From assembly GCF_026262505.1 (NCBI RefSeq), contig NC_067203.1, forward strand, positions 18,891,411 to 18,955,410: a DNA stretch of 64,000 bases, written 5' to 3'. The notes beneath the pieces were generated by a model. It made no database searches, was not told the DNA's origin, and worked only from the letters and a program-made list of their open reading frames with translations. This document shows, in pieces, positions 10,601 through 18,765 of this stretch. Position 1 is the first letter of the stretch, and the number at the start of each line of letters is the position of its first letter. The position numbers and the translations under genes are program-made. This stretch comes from Trichomonas vaginalis G3 (lineage: Eukaryota > Parabasalia > Trichomonadida > Trichomonadidae).

Positions 10601-13136
10601 GAACGCTGCAATCAAGTTTTTGTCGAATTTCGATTGCATAGAAAGATTGAAAGTTTTGTCAGAAAAAATTGACTTGAAAATGACGGTTTTGACAGATGAT
10701 TTCTCATATTTCCCGCAATCAACGTTTACAGGTGTTAACAATGAGTATTCCTGCCTATCAAGTATTCTCCAAGTCCTTTTCAATTTATATTGTTTCACTT
10801 CTTTAATTTTGGAAAATAATTTCTCTGATTCAGAAACAATAAAAAGTGTCAAAGAACTCATTACCTTGTTTAGGAATTTAAGATCACATAAAGTGAGTTT
10901 AGAGAAGTTTATCGAGTTCACATACATCAAGAACTTAATTCACAGATTGCCTGATTCTCTCTTCATTTCTTTGGTCGCTCATATGGACAACCAAATCGGA
11001 AATTTAAACCTGAATTTGAAGGGTTTGTTCGAATCTAAAGTGGTCAGTAAAAGTGAAGTGAGCGAAATCTCCAAATTGGCTTTGCAGTCGAGATTGACGG
11101 TAACTTTACAAACCGCCAACTTTACAAATTTAATTGAATCTTTGAATTCATTTTGTAAAGAAAATGAAGTGAGAATGTGGCCACGAATTTTAGTAATTTC
11201 ATTAAATAGATGCCAAACAGGAGAATATAACAAGAACTTTGACAGTTTCATGATTCCTAAATTCATTTCTCATCCAAATAATACTTGCAACAACTACTCA
11301 TTGCAAGGATTAATTTTGCATCAAGGACACAACATAAAGAGTGGTAAATATTTGTCGTTGGTCAAAAGTTCAAATGAAAACGAAACTTGGTATTTGAACG
11401 ATAACGATAAAATAACCGTTTTTGACATTTCAGAGTTCAATAATTTAACAAGTGGCTCTGATACACAAACAACTGCTTCTTTATTGTTTTATGTCCAAGA
11501 CGGTTTGACATCTAAATGTGAAGCGGCCATTTCTAAACCAATGATTGAGAAAATCGACAAAGAGAATTCAGAATACTGGCCATTCATTATTTCCAATTCC
11601 ATGTCGTATTCTGACTTAGTTTTGTCTCAGTTCAAAGGTGACAAAAATCATAGAGAATTCTTCCTTTCCATTTTCTTCCCGATTGGATCTCTTTCGAGCC
11701 AAGTCATGGCGTGGTCCAAGAAGATCACAGAATATATATTAACTGATAAAGAAGGAAGCGAAATGTACTTGGAAAAATTCGAGGAATTGGATTTGAAACA
11801 AATGTCACTTTTATCTGTTTCAAGTGTTGAAATTTTGATGAAATTGGCAGCTTCTGCACTTCATTTCGTTGAAGACTCTGAAGAGAAATTCAACAAAATC
11901 ATTGAGTCATTCGAATCAATCGATTCTTGGATAACTTATGATATTTTGTGCGCTTTCATCTCTGAATATTTGAAATCTCACAAAATTTCAGAAAAACCGC
12001 AATTATTGAGAATGATCATTTCGGTTTTGACTGACAAGAAAGATCCAATGACAATCAAGTCATCTAAAAACGTTGGTGAATGCTTGGATCAGATTTTAAA
12101 CTCGATTGAAGCAGCAACACAAGAAAAAGGAGATGAATCAATTTCTTCTTTGGAAGAAATCTTCGATGCTCAGTTTTTAGGAACTTTTTCAGAGAGAAAC
12201 GCAAACTCAACGAAGTTCTACGATCTCCTGCAGTTGACTGCTGATAATTACCCAGACATGATCATTGCAATTGAGCAGTATTTGCCAAGTAATTTGAGAT
12301 CATCTGTGATGAACAAAATCCATCAAAATGAATCGAAACATCAGACAGAAGAAGAAGTTCCTGATCTTCCTTTGGATGATATCATTCCTGAACTGAAGAA
12401 CCAGATATTCTCTACAGATGAAGAAGCAAGAGAACTCGCAAGCACTTGTTTGATGTCTTTCGCTGGAATTGAAAATGAACAACTAACAGAATTCATTCAA
12501 AACGCGTATTTGGATGAGAAATCATCTGATAAATGTCCAGAAATAACAGAAGACACAGCAAGTTTTGTTATTCCAATGTTTTTGGATGAAGCAATTTCGA
12601 TTTCTCAGGAAGAAAAAGAAGAAGAAAGAGTTTACGAATACATAAAAGTTCTAAAAACATTGGCTGGTAATTATCCAACAGTAACTGCAAGACATATCAA
12701 AGAAATCGCTGAATTACTCAAAAACATTAAAAGTGATGAAATCATCTCTGATACTTTTTCTGTTTTGGCAATTTCTGTTTTATGTGAACCTTCTTGCGCC
12801 CAAGATGTTTTAGAGACAGGAATTCTTGATTCTGTTAAATGCAGCAGTTTGCAAGGTGTTCAAATGCTTGCTGCTTTGAAAGATAAAGCTAATTCAACAC
12901 CTTATTCAGGATCTTGTGTTGAATACTGTCTTTCTCAGAGTTATGATAGTGCAAGCGATTGTTTAATTCTTGCTCTTAAGAATGGACTTGTTTTAGGTGA
13001 ATTTTCTCTTCCAAAAGTTGATAATTTCTCTAATGTTAAGTTGCTAAAGAGTTTATCAGAGAACCTAGAAGATGATGGCATTAAAAGCAAAGTAAATGCC
13101 TTCTTAAAGAAGGTAAAGAAGAAATCTAATCATTAA
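7680..13136 (+). CDS. Giant USP-family (C19) protein, probably catalytically dead
   Basis: The product (1,818 aa from the ATG at 7680) resembles the large ubiquitin-specific proteases of the USP9X/USP24/USP34 type: long HEAT-like flanks, a ubiquitin-like fold (residues about 625-705) and a C19 core (about 1010-1250). The Cys box reads GVNNEYSCLSSILQVL. Aligned from the conserved LQ, the nucleophile position holds Ser and the following Tyr position holds Cys. The His box reads SGKYLSLVK where active enzymes have SGHY. The preceding PRILVISLNRC matches the family's P-vLvihLkRF. The CxxC zinc pairs of the core are not visible. I therefore infer a pseudo-deubiquitinase that may bind ubiquitin without cutting it. 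An alternative reading is that the neighbouring Cys took over catalysis, but the missing His argues against it. The remaining helices look ARM/HEAT-like. The stop overlaps TAAA. Confidence 0.72.
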   Translation: MSEEDYVPPAPPSSEMGADSEQQQSQLLCPVDQEIIQKFVEIGEIQKDSTDNDTKFTDIIEKCKHILSPEIEDSDLQQSITNLANNVMDFIFSSESNENIKIQLLNSLEKHDFKIMVDTDELKDTQIMNILFDKKDDVKLSESATKLFTSLISTFFKTEKLKLLEIEDLAEPKLIKIIIFLNSIIPLLKREQLSAVLAYSIDKLTKRLSHDITIDLLMLIAKYFSDYCTYVHSLSNNMIISLTSNYFKAESKQNKEKIVQYSIKIADLGTVVNSADPLKRILLDALSWVTNDLLSIQIIECLTSLIGLVPFEQRDAYAFLCHSGNVAQSCANAIMTIYGSYLEPLNTIALHCLPYEVFSPALWAFLIDRSDNYEISHAMFCRLAAAKPKSRTEKLELRSGDKCIGLFREELNSSEQDVPIENLGYFLLRIAKTDLICLFIEKIFSSGIFNSEIEYIFKEIPQLISKNDSDKPCLCFFDQLVDSFTGNQNYSFVTSMATTFVHWISNFSNIPENVLIQRFTQMEYSNCHVCLPRILQVVSERATNKRSIRLLIQKILKDTVPPQLSRWFSLYILNTIGDEKRDIEKVVEAISTALSDQTKTNSILPMIISIAQLEADFFRINEQFGFIQKVVLLKDGEEIEGTISLHPFHTTTRIYNEVKSILDMEQNNFQLFYENDVYLTLKNSLSTVPLSFTRPLKLKVVKQNLKPEELNEIQNSSTLNIILNNDVSNQLFSMLGHLNNFTQQIFLVLELLGRTNYSVQSNVPSDLQNIFMKRFSFSMEMSENVKIFPFVLKNLAENKQTLQQNTIETILEYLNSTNNIDKVSLAIATHSLSLLGSPNGLIFSHHILHDCLICSNKELVRQCVSSMMSYETPKEDLISLLVYACQTENRSKSKEFFSIEKVRKDIDSYVFDSFFRDLVQFETSYTSDVDQTLINLLELITKSDENMEKVYKMLFNSPTYINKNLPFIQTQETRNAAIKFLSNFDCIERLKVLSEKIDLKMTVLTDDFSYFPQSTFTGVNNEYSCLSSILQVLFNLYCFTSLILENNFSDSETIKSVKELITLFRNLRSHKVSLEKFIEFTYIKNLIHRLPDSLFISLVAHMDNQIGNLNLNLKGLFESKVVSKSEVSEISKLALQSRLTVTLQTANFTNLIESLNSFCKENEVRMWPRILVISLNRCQTGEYNKNFDSFMIPKFISHPNNTCNNYSLQGLILHQGHNIKSGKYLSLVKSSNENETWYLNDNDKITVFDISEFNNLTSGSDTQTTASLLFYVQDGLTSKCEAAISKPMIEKIDKENSEYWPFIISNSMSYSDLVLSQFKGDKNHREFFLSIFFPIGSLSSQVMAWSKKITEYILTDKEGSEMYLEKFEELDLKQMSLLSVSSVEILMKLAASALHFVEDSEEKFNKIIESFESIDSWITYDILCAFISEYLKSHKISEKPQLLRMIISVLTDKKDPMTIKSSKNVGECLDQILNSIEAATQEKGDESISSLEEIFDAQFLGTFSERNANSTKFYDLLQLTADNYPDMIIAIEQYLPSNLRSSVMNKIHQNESKHQTEEEVPDLPLDDIIPELKNQIFSTDEEARELASTCLMSFAGIENEQLTEFIQNAYLDEKSSDKCPEITEDTASFVIPMFLDEAISISQEEKEEERVYEYIKVLKTLAGNYPTVTARHIKEIAELLKNIKSDEIISDTFSVLAISVLCEPSCAQDVLETGILDSVKCSSLQGVQMLAALKDKANSTPYSGSCVEYCLSQSYDSASDCLILALKNGLVLGEFSLPKVDNFSNVKLLKSLSENLEDDGIKSKVNAFLKKVKKKSNH

Positions 13137-13468
13137 ATTTTGTTTTATATTCAATAAAATTTCTTTTATAAAAAAAACTATTGTTATTTTCAACTGCGCT
13201 CTATAATGAATGATGTATATAATCTCATCTTCTTGTGAATTATCTTCAAATTAATTGTACAACTTTTTGATGCCAATTTCTTATCTTAGATATATTTTTC
13301 AAAGTCCAAATGATTAGATTATATATGAGTAGATCCTGTATTTTTTTGAGATCAGATTTCATTTCTCAAATTGTTAAATAATAGCAGATTAGAAATAGAT
13401 CTCAAGCTATTTAATGCTAAAATATGACAGTTAAACCTAAAAATGTTCAATTTTAATCATAAAGTTTC
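13137..13468. other. Intergenic, nothing recognised
   Basis: About 330 bp, AT-rich, with only the FKBP-like gene's initiator near its right end. Confidence 0.5.
13457..13461 (+). promoter_or_regulatory. Initiator of the FKBP-TPR-like gene
   Basis: TCATA fits the Inr consensus; its A is 10 nt before the ATG at 13469. Confidence 0.5.
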
Positions 13469-15031
13469 ATGGAAGTTCCACCTGGTTCGATTCAACTCAC
13501 TTCAGATGGACTGATTTATAAACACATTGAAGAAGAAGGCGAAAGGGATAAGAGATACTCTAATTTTAACGGAACAATTGTTGGAGTTAGATATTATATC
13601 TCGTCACCAAAAGGAATTGTTGTTAATTGCATGGATAGTGCTCAATGTTGGATCACTGGCGATAAAAAACAAGAATCAGAACTGTTCCTTTTCTTGCCGG
13701 TAGTTGTTGCAACAATGGCTGTTAAAGAAGTCTGCAAAGTCTATTTTTCAAAGAAATATCTTGTTGGTGATGGATCAATTCTTGGTCTTCATGGCCAAAT
13801 CGACAATTCTGATTATTATGAAGCATTAGTTTATCTTGTTGATGCTGAACCAATGGATTATTCACCAGATCAGTATAAAGAAGATGTAAATAAGTATAAA
13901 GAAACTGCATTTTCGCCAGAAGCTCCAGTAAAAACCGAGCCTAAACCAAAACCAGAAAAAATTGTTGAGAAAAAAGAACCTAAAAAGGAGAAGACATCAT
14001 TTGAAATAATAAATGAGATGATAGCAGAGAAGAGACAAGCCCAAGAACATGAAACAAATCAAAGAAAGAAATTTGCCTTGAATCAATTAACAATTGCCCA
14101 TAATTTGCTCAAAGAAAAAAGAATTAGAAATGCAAGATCAGAATTTAATAGAGCAAGGATGGCATGGGGACCCATGGTAGATCTCGATTCCGCTCCCGAA
14201 GATTTAAATGATGAGCATTTGAGCTGGGATATGGACAAATTCAAAAAATATATTGAATCTAGAGCATTATATGGTGTTGCTCTGACATTCCAAGCAGTAG
14301 AACCTCCACTTACTGACAAAGCAATAAATTCCTTAAAAGAATCACTGACATATGATCCAGAATTCAAAGAAGCAACTGACTTATTGAAACAATTAACTGG
14401 AGAAGATCCAACTCCTGTTATAGAAGCTAAAAAAGAAGAAGAACCAGAAAAAATAGATTATGAAAATAATTTTCCTTCGTATGATGATCCATCTATACAA
14501 ATGCCTCAATTCTGGGTTGATGAAATACCTATTAAACATAGATTCGGATTTGCAGAAGCGATTAAAGAAAAAGCAACTCAATTATTCAAATCTCGAGAGT
14601 ATAAAAACGCTTACAGCTACTACAATAAAATGCAAATCCCATTCACAACAAAAGTTCTCAAGAAACTTAATCCAGAAGAATTTCAAAGAGCTCAATACTA
14701 CGTTGTTGTTAGTAAAACAAATAGCGTTGCTTGCTACATGGAGCTTGGAAAATACGCACAAGCTGTTGTCCAATCCGATTATGCCCTTGACTATATAAAG
14801 AAGTCAAAATTAGATTTTGATCAATTTAAAGCAAAAGTTCTATATAGAAAAGCAAAAGCACAGATAATGTTGAACAAACCAGATGATGCAAATGAAACCA
14901 TGAAAGTTTTGGCTGAAGTTCCAAATGCAAACGCATACTTGAACGAAGTCAAGAGAATTCTAAAGGATCATTTAGAAACAGCAAAGAATGAACAAGAATT
15001 CCTCTATAAGAAGATGACAGGAACTTTATAA
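13469..15031 (+). CDS. FKBP-like/TPR co-chaperone-type protein
   Basis: The product is 520 aa. The N-terminal 130 residues (LTSDGLIYKHIEEEGE...) resemble the first strand of FKBP prolyl isomerase domains as found in FKBP4/5/6/8-type co-chaperones. A Lys/Pro/Glu-rich linker (about 150-185, PKPKPEKIVEKKEPKKEK) leads to helical repeats. Residues about 365-500 look like TPRs (KEKATQLFKSREYKNAYSYY, then a second helix pair with ACYMELGKYAQAVVQ). TPR-FKBPs usually bind the Hsp90 C-terminus. I cannot identify the aromatic active-site set of a working isomerase, so the first domain may be inactive. The start is set by the Inr 10 nt upstream; the stop overlaps TAAA (15029-15032). Family assignment rests on architecture and is moderate. 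Confidence 0.6.
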   Translation: MEVPPGSIQLTSDGLIYKHIEEEGERDKRYSNFNGTIVGVRYYISSPKGIVVNCMDSAQCWITGDKKQESELFLFLPVVVATMAVKEVCKVYFSKKYLVGDGSILGLHGQIDNSDYYEALVYLVDAEPMDYSPDQYKEDVNKYKETAFSPEAPVKTEPKPKPEKIVEKKEPKKEKTSFEIINEMIAEKRQAQEHETNQRKKFALNQLTIAHNLLKEKRIRNARSEFNRARMAWGPMVDLDSAPEDLNDEHLSWDMDKFKKYIESRALYGVALTFQAVEPPLTDKAINSLKESLTYDPEFKEATDLLKQLTGEDPTPVIEAKKEEEPEKIDYENNFPSYDDPSIQMPQFWVDEIPIKHRFGFAEAIKEKATQLFKSREYKNAYSYYNKMQIPFTTKVLKKLNPEEFQRAQYYVVVSKTNSVACYMELGKYAQAVVQSDYALDYIKKSKLDFDQFKAKVLYRKAKAQIMLNKPDDANETMKVLAEVPNANAYLNEVKRILKDHLETAKNEQEFLYKKMTGTL

Positions 15032-15339
15032 AGCCAAAATCTCGAATTTTATCAAAGAAATTTTTATTTGGTTCTGTAAATCTTAACACGACTATCTCAT
15101 CAGATTTACATTATTATGGAGTAATTATATGATTTATTTGTGAATAGAATAAAATATATTATTTTTCATATCTATAAAATGCTATTTCATATTAGTTATT
15201 TATTGCCAATATGAAAGAAAAAGTGATTTCTGATGTTAAATTACATATTTTATTTGAATAGACAAATTATAAATTTATGGTTATTGAATTAAATACTATT
15301 ATTCTATGAGATAAATGCCATCTGATCTAATCAGAAATT
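15032..15339. other. Convergent intergenic region
   Basis: About 300 bp between two converging genes. AT-rich; no repeat or RNA gene seen. Confidence 0.5.
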
Positions 15340-15945
15340 TCAGCATGCACAACCAGATTTTTCTGATTTTTCGTCAATATTAACCTTTGAAGTAGCTTGT
15401 GGATGCGGAGTTGTATATGAGTTGGCAGCACTGAGGAAGATTTCGTCAATTCCTGTTCGGTTCTTAGCAGATGTAACAAAAATTTTCTCCCTATTTTCAG
15501 GACCTAAAAAGTTAACAACTTTTTCGAGCATTTCATCGATTTCTTGAGGAGTATGCAAATCTGACTTAGTAATTACATAAAATAATTTGCAACTTGGTAC
15601 TTCATCATGAACACGTGACACCCAATTATTAATTCCATCAAAAGATTCCTTATCGCATGAATCAAAGCAGACAAAGGCGATATCTGAATCACGGAAGAAC
15701 AATTGTGAAACAGATACATATCTTTCCTGTCCAGCAGTATCCCATATTTGTAAGCGAACGCTAACCTTGTCGCAATTAACTATATCAGTAAAGTTGTAGG
15801 ATGGGGCCACAGTGGGATTGGATTTTGTTTCAAAAGCATTCTTAAAGGATGACGATATAAGGCAAGTCTTACCAACACCTGTATTACCAACAAGAATTGT
15901 CTTTAAAATTGGCCTGTTTGATGATGGTATTTGCGTTCTTTTCAT
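15340..15945 (-). CDS. Rab-family small GTPase
   Basis: The product (201 aa from the ATG at 15945) is a Rab-type GTPase controlling vesicle traffic. All G motifs are visible: P-loop GNTGVGKT (residues 20-27), a switch I Thr in NPTVAPS, WDTAGQE (about 69-75), G4 as TKSD (N replaced by T, an accepted variant) and G5 as TSAK. The C-terminus ends ...GCAC, giving two cysteines for geranylgeranylation and membrane anchoring. The open frame extends 14 codons upstream to an ATG at 15987, but a TCACT initiator lies between the two, so the internal ATG is the better start. I cannot name the Rab subfamily; the parabasalid Rab family is greatly expanded. Confidence 0.92.
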   Translation of the reverse strand: MKRTQIPSSNRPILKTILVGNTGVGKTCLISSSFKNAFETKSNPTVAPSYNFTDIVNCDKVSVRLQIWDTAGQERYVSVSQLFFRDSDIAFVCFDSCDKESFDGINNWVSRVHDEVPSCKLFYVITKSDLHTPQEIDEMLEKVVNFLGPENREKIFVTSAKNRTGIDEIFLSAANSYTTPHPQATSKVNIDEKSEKSGCAC

Positions 15946-15960
15946 TGTCAAATTGAAAAA

Positions 15961-15965
15961 AGTGA
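15961..15965 (-). promoter_or_regulatory. Initiator of the Rab gene
   Basis: On the minus strand GTCACTTTTTT contains TCACT, whose A is 18 nt before the ATG at 15945. It lies inside the longer open frame, so it decides the start. Confidence 0.55.
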
Positions 15966-16191
15966 CGACAAGATTGTCGATTTGCATAATTAACTTTATT
16001 GATCCATTTGCTGCATTTTATTTTCCGAGCTCGGAGTCACTTTTAATTCAAAATTTGAAATACAAAATTTCAAGTAAGGCAACAGATAAATTGAAACAAC
16101 AAAAAGTTGGATCTGCCTAGAGGCGTGTAAAAATGAGTTTAGTTATATAAATCTTTACATTAACAGGAAACTAGTGCCCGTAAAGAAGAAT

Positions 16192-16704
16192 TTATTTTGG
16201 TTCTTCTTTCTTCTTAGAGAAAAGTTCATGGAATTTTTCAGCAATTGGATTCAAATGCTCTCTTTGTAATGTTTCTTTGTCAATTACCATCTTCTGGGCA
16301 GCTGTCTTAGGGGCAGGATATACAGCTTTGAAAGGATGGCCATTTCTATCATATACTATTGGGCCAACTGGTGGATAAAAGCTATTTAACTGTGGCTCGA
16401 TAACTGTTCCATTACTGTTCAAGAAATACATGAATTCTGGTAGTGGTGATTCAACCCAGATAGCTTCTACAGGCGAGTAATAAGTTTGAGATGATTGATC
16501 ATTCTGCTGTGGTTGCTGCTCTTGAGTTGCTGGAGCCGCCTCTGGAGTGTTCGCTGGTGGATTTGTTCCTTGGGCTGGAGTTTCGTTCTGAGGAGCTGCA
16601 TTTTCAGTAGCTGCTTGCTCTTGTGGTTCTTGATGCTCTTGTTGCTGCTGCTGTTCAGCTGGTTGTTGTGGTTCGGTAACAGTAGGTTCGGAATTTTGTT
16701 CCAT
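16192..16704 (-). CDS. Pro/Gln-rich low-complexity protein, function unknown
   Basis: The product is 170 aa. Residues 1-75 are almost entirely Gln, Pro, Glu, Ala and Thr with a Gln tract, and are probably disordered. Residues 76-150 are more ordered and hydrophobic/aromatic (SPVEAIWVESPLPEFMYF, then NSFYPPVGPIVYDRNG). The end is charged (ELFSKKKEEPK). No signal peptide or membrane segment is seen. I do not recognise the family; Gln/Pro-rich tails are common in RNA-binding and transcription-associated proteins, but that is only a hint. The ATG is preceded by an A/T-rich leader without a clear Inr. Confidence 0.65.
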   Translation of the reverse strand: MEQNSEPTVTEPQQPAEQQQQQEHQEPQEQAATENAAPQNETPAQGTNPPANTPEAAPATQEQQPQQNDQSSQTYYSPVEAIWVESPLPEFMYFLNSNGTVIEPQLNSFYPPVGPIVYDRNGHPFKAVYPAPKTAAQKMVIDKETLQREHLNPIAEKFHELFSKKKEEPK

Positions 16705-17211
16705 AAAAAAATAAAATCTGAAATTTTTATCAATTTTGACATTTTAATCGGCTATAAAAAGATGTCAAAATTATATACCACTCATACTCATTTCAGTCAG
16801 AATTTGCCACTAATTATCAATCATATAGAAGCATCAAAATAGCAAACCAATACATAAAATTTATAAAATGTAAAATTGAAATTGAGAGGTTTGAATCTTA
16901 TAACTCATTGATTTTTATTTATTTAAGGCTATCAAAATACAATTTATCTAAAAGTTTTTTTTGTTGCCTTTTAAAATTCTACCATCGTCACCTTTGCAGA
17001 TCATGTGTCTTAGATAAACTTAAAATTCGGACTATTTCAGCCAATTTTACATATACTCTCTCAACCATAATTCAATTGAATCAGAATTGTCTGTTCAGAC
17101 AATTGAATGCTTTTCAAAAAATGTAAAATAAATTAGATATAAGAAACCGAGGAGAGTAATGAAAATGTCTAATTTTTAGTATTGAGTTTAATTTCAGAAC
17201 ATAAATTTTAT
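16705..17211. other. Divergent intergenic region with a short inverted repeat
   Basis: About 500 bp between diverging genes. It holds an 11-bp perfect inverted repeat, AATTTTGACAT at 16732-16742 and ATGTCAAAATT at 16762-16772, 28 bp upstream of the minus-strand ATG at 16704. TTTTGACA also occurs near other starts in this window, so it may be a regulatory site. Nothing else is recognised. Confidence 0.4.
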
Positions 17212-18480
17212 ATGGAAATCTTTGATCAACAAAATGCTCAATTTGAAGAACTAGTTCAAGAATTTGAATACATTCTTAACATAGAGAAAAAAATGGTCAA
17301 AGGAACATCAGCACTTCCAAGTATCCTACAGTACTTATGTGAGAATTATAATAAACATGTTAGCGAAACATCATCGGCAATATATGAATCACTTAACAAG
17401 TCTGCCCAAGTAATATCCCAGAACACAACGGGAGCAACGAATCAAATATCTTCATACAAAAGACTTTCAGAAATCTTTTCAGAAGTTTCAACACAAATTA
17501 GCTTATTGATGATGATTGTTAGCAATCATTTGCATCCAAAAATAGTTGATTGTGTTAGTAATGCGAATAAAGTACTTGATAACATTTTTACGAAGAAAGC
17601 ATTGATGGAAAAACAATACAAAGAACTTCGCGGAACAATATTTTCTAACTATTCTGCTTTGAGGTCGATGGCTAAAGATATCACATCCGCAAGTAAGAAA
17701 AATGATACAACTAAATTGACCTCTTTCTCTCAGCAATATATGGTCGTTTTAAAGTGCACCAAAATACTAACGCGAAAACTTAATCAACAGTTCGTACTAT
17801 ACGATCGATTTGTCAAGATTTCAATAGACAAGATGAAAGGTCTTGACAGAGCTAGGTCACAAGTTTGCTTGGACTTCTTTTTGAAGTTGTCTGATATATA
17901 CATGGACTCCAGTGTGAACTATTTGAAGGTTTTCGACCAAATGGAACAAAAATATTCTAAATTATCGAATTTGTATAGCGGAGAATCGTATCTTAGTGCT
18001 TTCATTAACAAATACAATATTTTCCGAACGAATTTGTCCGATGTTACCTTTGTTCCTCAGCCAAATCCATTCATTGAAGATAATGATATAATTTTACGGC
18101 CATCACACATTAAAGTTCCAGCAATAGACTATCCTCTGTTCGTTGCCAAAGCAATTTATGATTTTGACGCAAAAAATATCAACGAACTTTCAATTAAAGC
18201 TGGAGAAACACTTTACTTATACGAAAAACCTATTGGAAGCTGGGTTTTGGCCTCTCACAACAGGAATTTCGCAGAAGCTTTTGTTCCAACAAATGCGATT
18301 ACAACTAGCTATACAAAGATGGAAATGACCATGGAAACAAAGGTTTCTCATGGAGATTTCCTTGGAATTTATCCAACATGTCATTTTATTGTTGAAAAGG
18401 ATGATGGAGAAAATTATTTTGTTCGAAATCCCCAGAATCAGGTCGGAAAGGTCAGGAAAACTGATTTACTTATAGATTAG
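17212..18480 (+). CDS. BAR-like coiled-coil protein with C-terminal SH3 domain
   Basis: The product (422 aa from the ATG at 17212; the open frame extends 10 codons upstream to a TTG) has about 270 residues of long amphipathic helices of the BAR/F-BAR type, then an SH3 domain at about 305-365 (FVAKAIYDFDAKNINELSIK..., with the ALYDY-like start, GSWVLA and a late FVPTNAI). A second small beta-rich segment follows (about 370-422, GDFLGIYPTCHF...VGKVRKTDLL) that looks like a diverged SH3-like barrel. Such proteins bend membranes and recruit actin or endocytic partners. The product encoded at 49259-50470 has the same plan with little sequence identity. BAR assignment is inferred from pattern; SH3 is clear. 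Confidence 0.7.
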   Translation: MEIFDQQNAQFEELVQEFEYILNIEKKMVKGTSALPSILQYLCENYNKHVSETSSAIYESLNKSAQVISQNTTGATNQISSYKRLSEIFSEVSTQISLLMMIVSNHLHPKIVDCVSNANKVLDNIFTKKALMEKQYKELRGTIFSNYSALRSMAKDITSASKKNDTTKLTSFSQQYMVVLKCTKILTRKLNQQFVLYDRFVKISIDKMKGLDRARSQVCLDFFLKLSDIYMDSSVNYLKVFDQMEQKYSKLSNLYSGESYLSAFINKYNIFRTNLSDVTFVPQPNPFIEDNDIILRPSHIKVPAIDYPLFVAKAIYDFDAKNINELSIKAGETLYLYEKPIGSWVLASHNRNFAEAFVPTNAITTSYTKMEMTMETKVSHGDFLGIYPTCHFIVEKDDGENYFVRNPQNQVGKVRKTDLLID

Positions 18481-18729
18481 AATATTTATATTAGATTATT
18501 TTATAAAATTTTTTGTTTATTTTTTCCAAATTTTCACACTTTCTTGCATTATTGTCAATATCTACCAGTCTTTCAATATCCCTTCGACGAGCAACTTATT
18601 TGGCTCATGAGTTTTTGGAAAAATTTTGGATGGCATAATTAATAAATTTTGTCACTTTTTAATGGAAAAATTTTAACAAAAACTCAATACATAGTGAAAA
18701 ATGTCTATTTTGTTTGAAAAAAGCGAACT

Positions 18730-18734
18730 TCACT
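18730..18734 (+). promoter_or_regulatory. Probable initiator of the exportin gene
   Basis: TTCACTTTT contains TCACT, 34 nt before the ATG at 18766. A stronger-looking GTCACTTTTT lies about 80 bp further upstream. Confidence 0.35.
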
Positions 18735-18765
18735 TTTAGTCAGAAAAATTTTGACAATAATTTTG

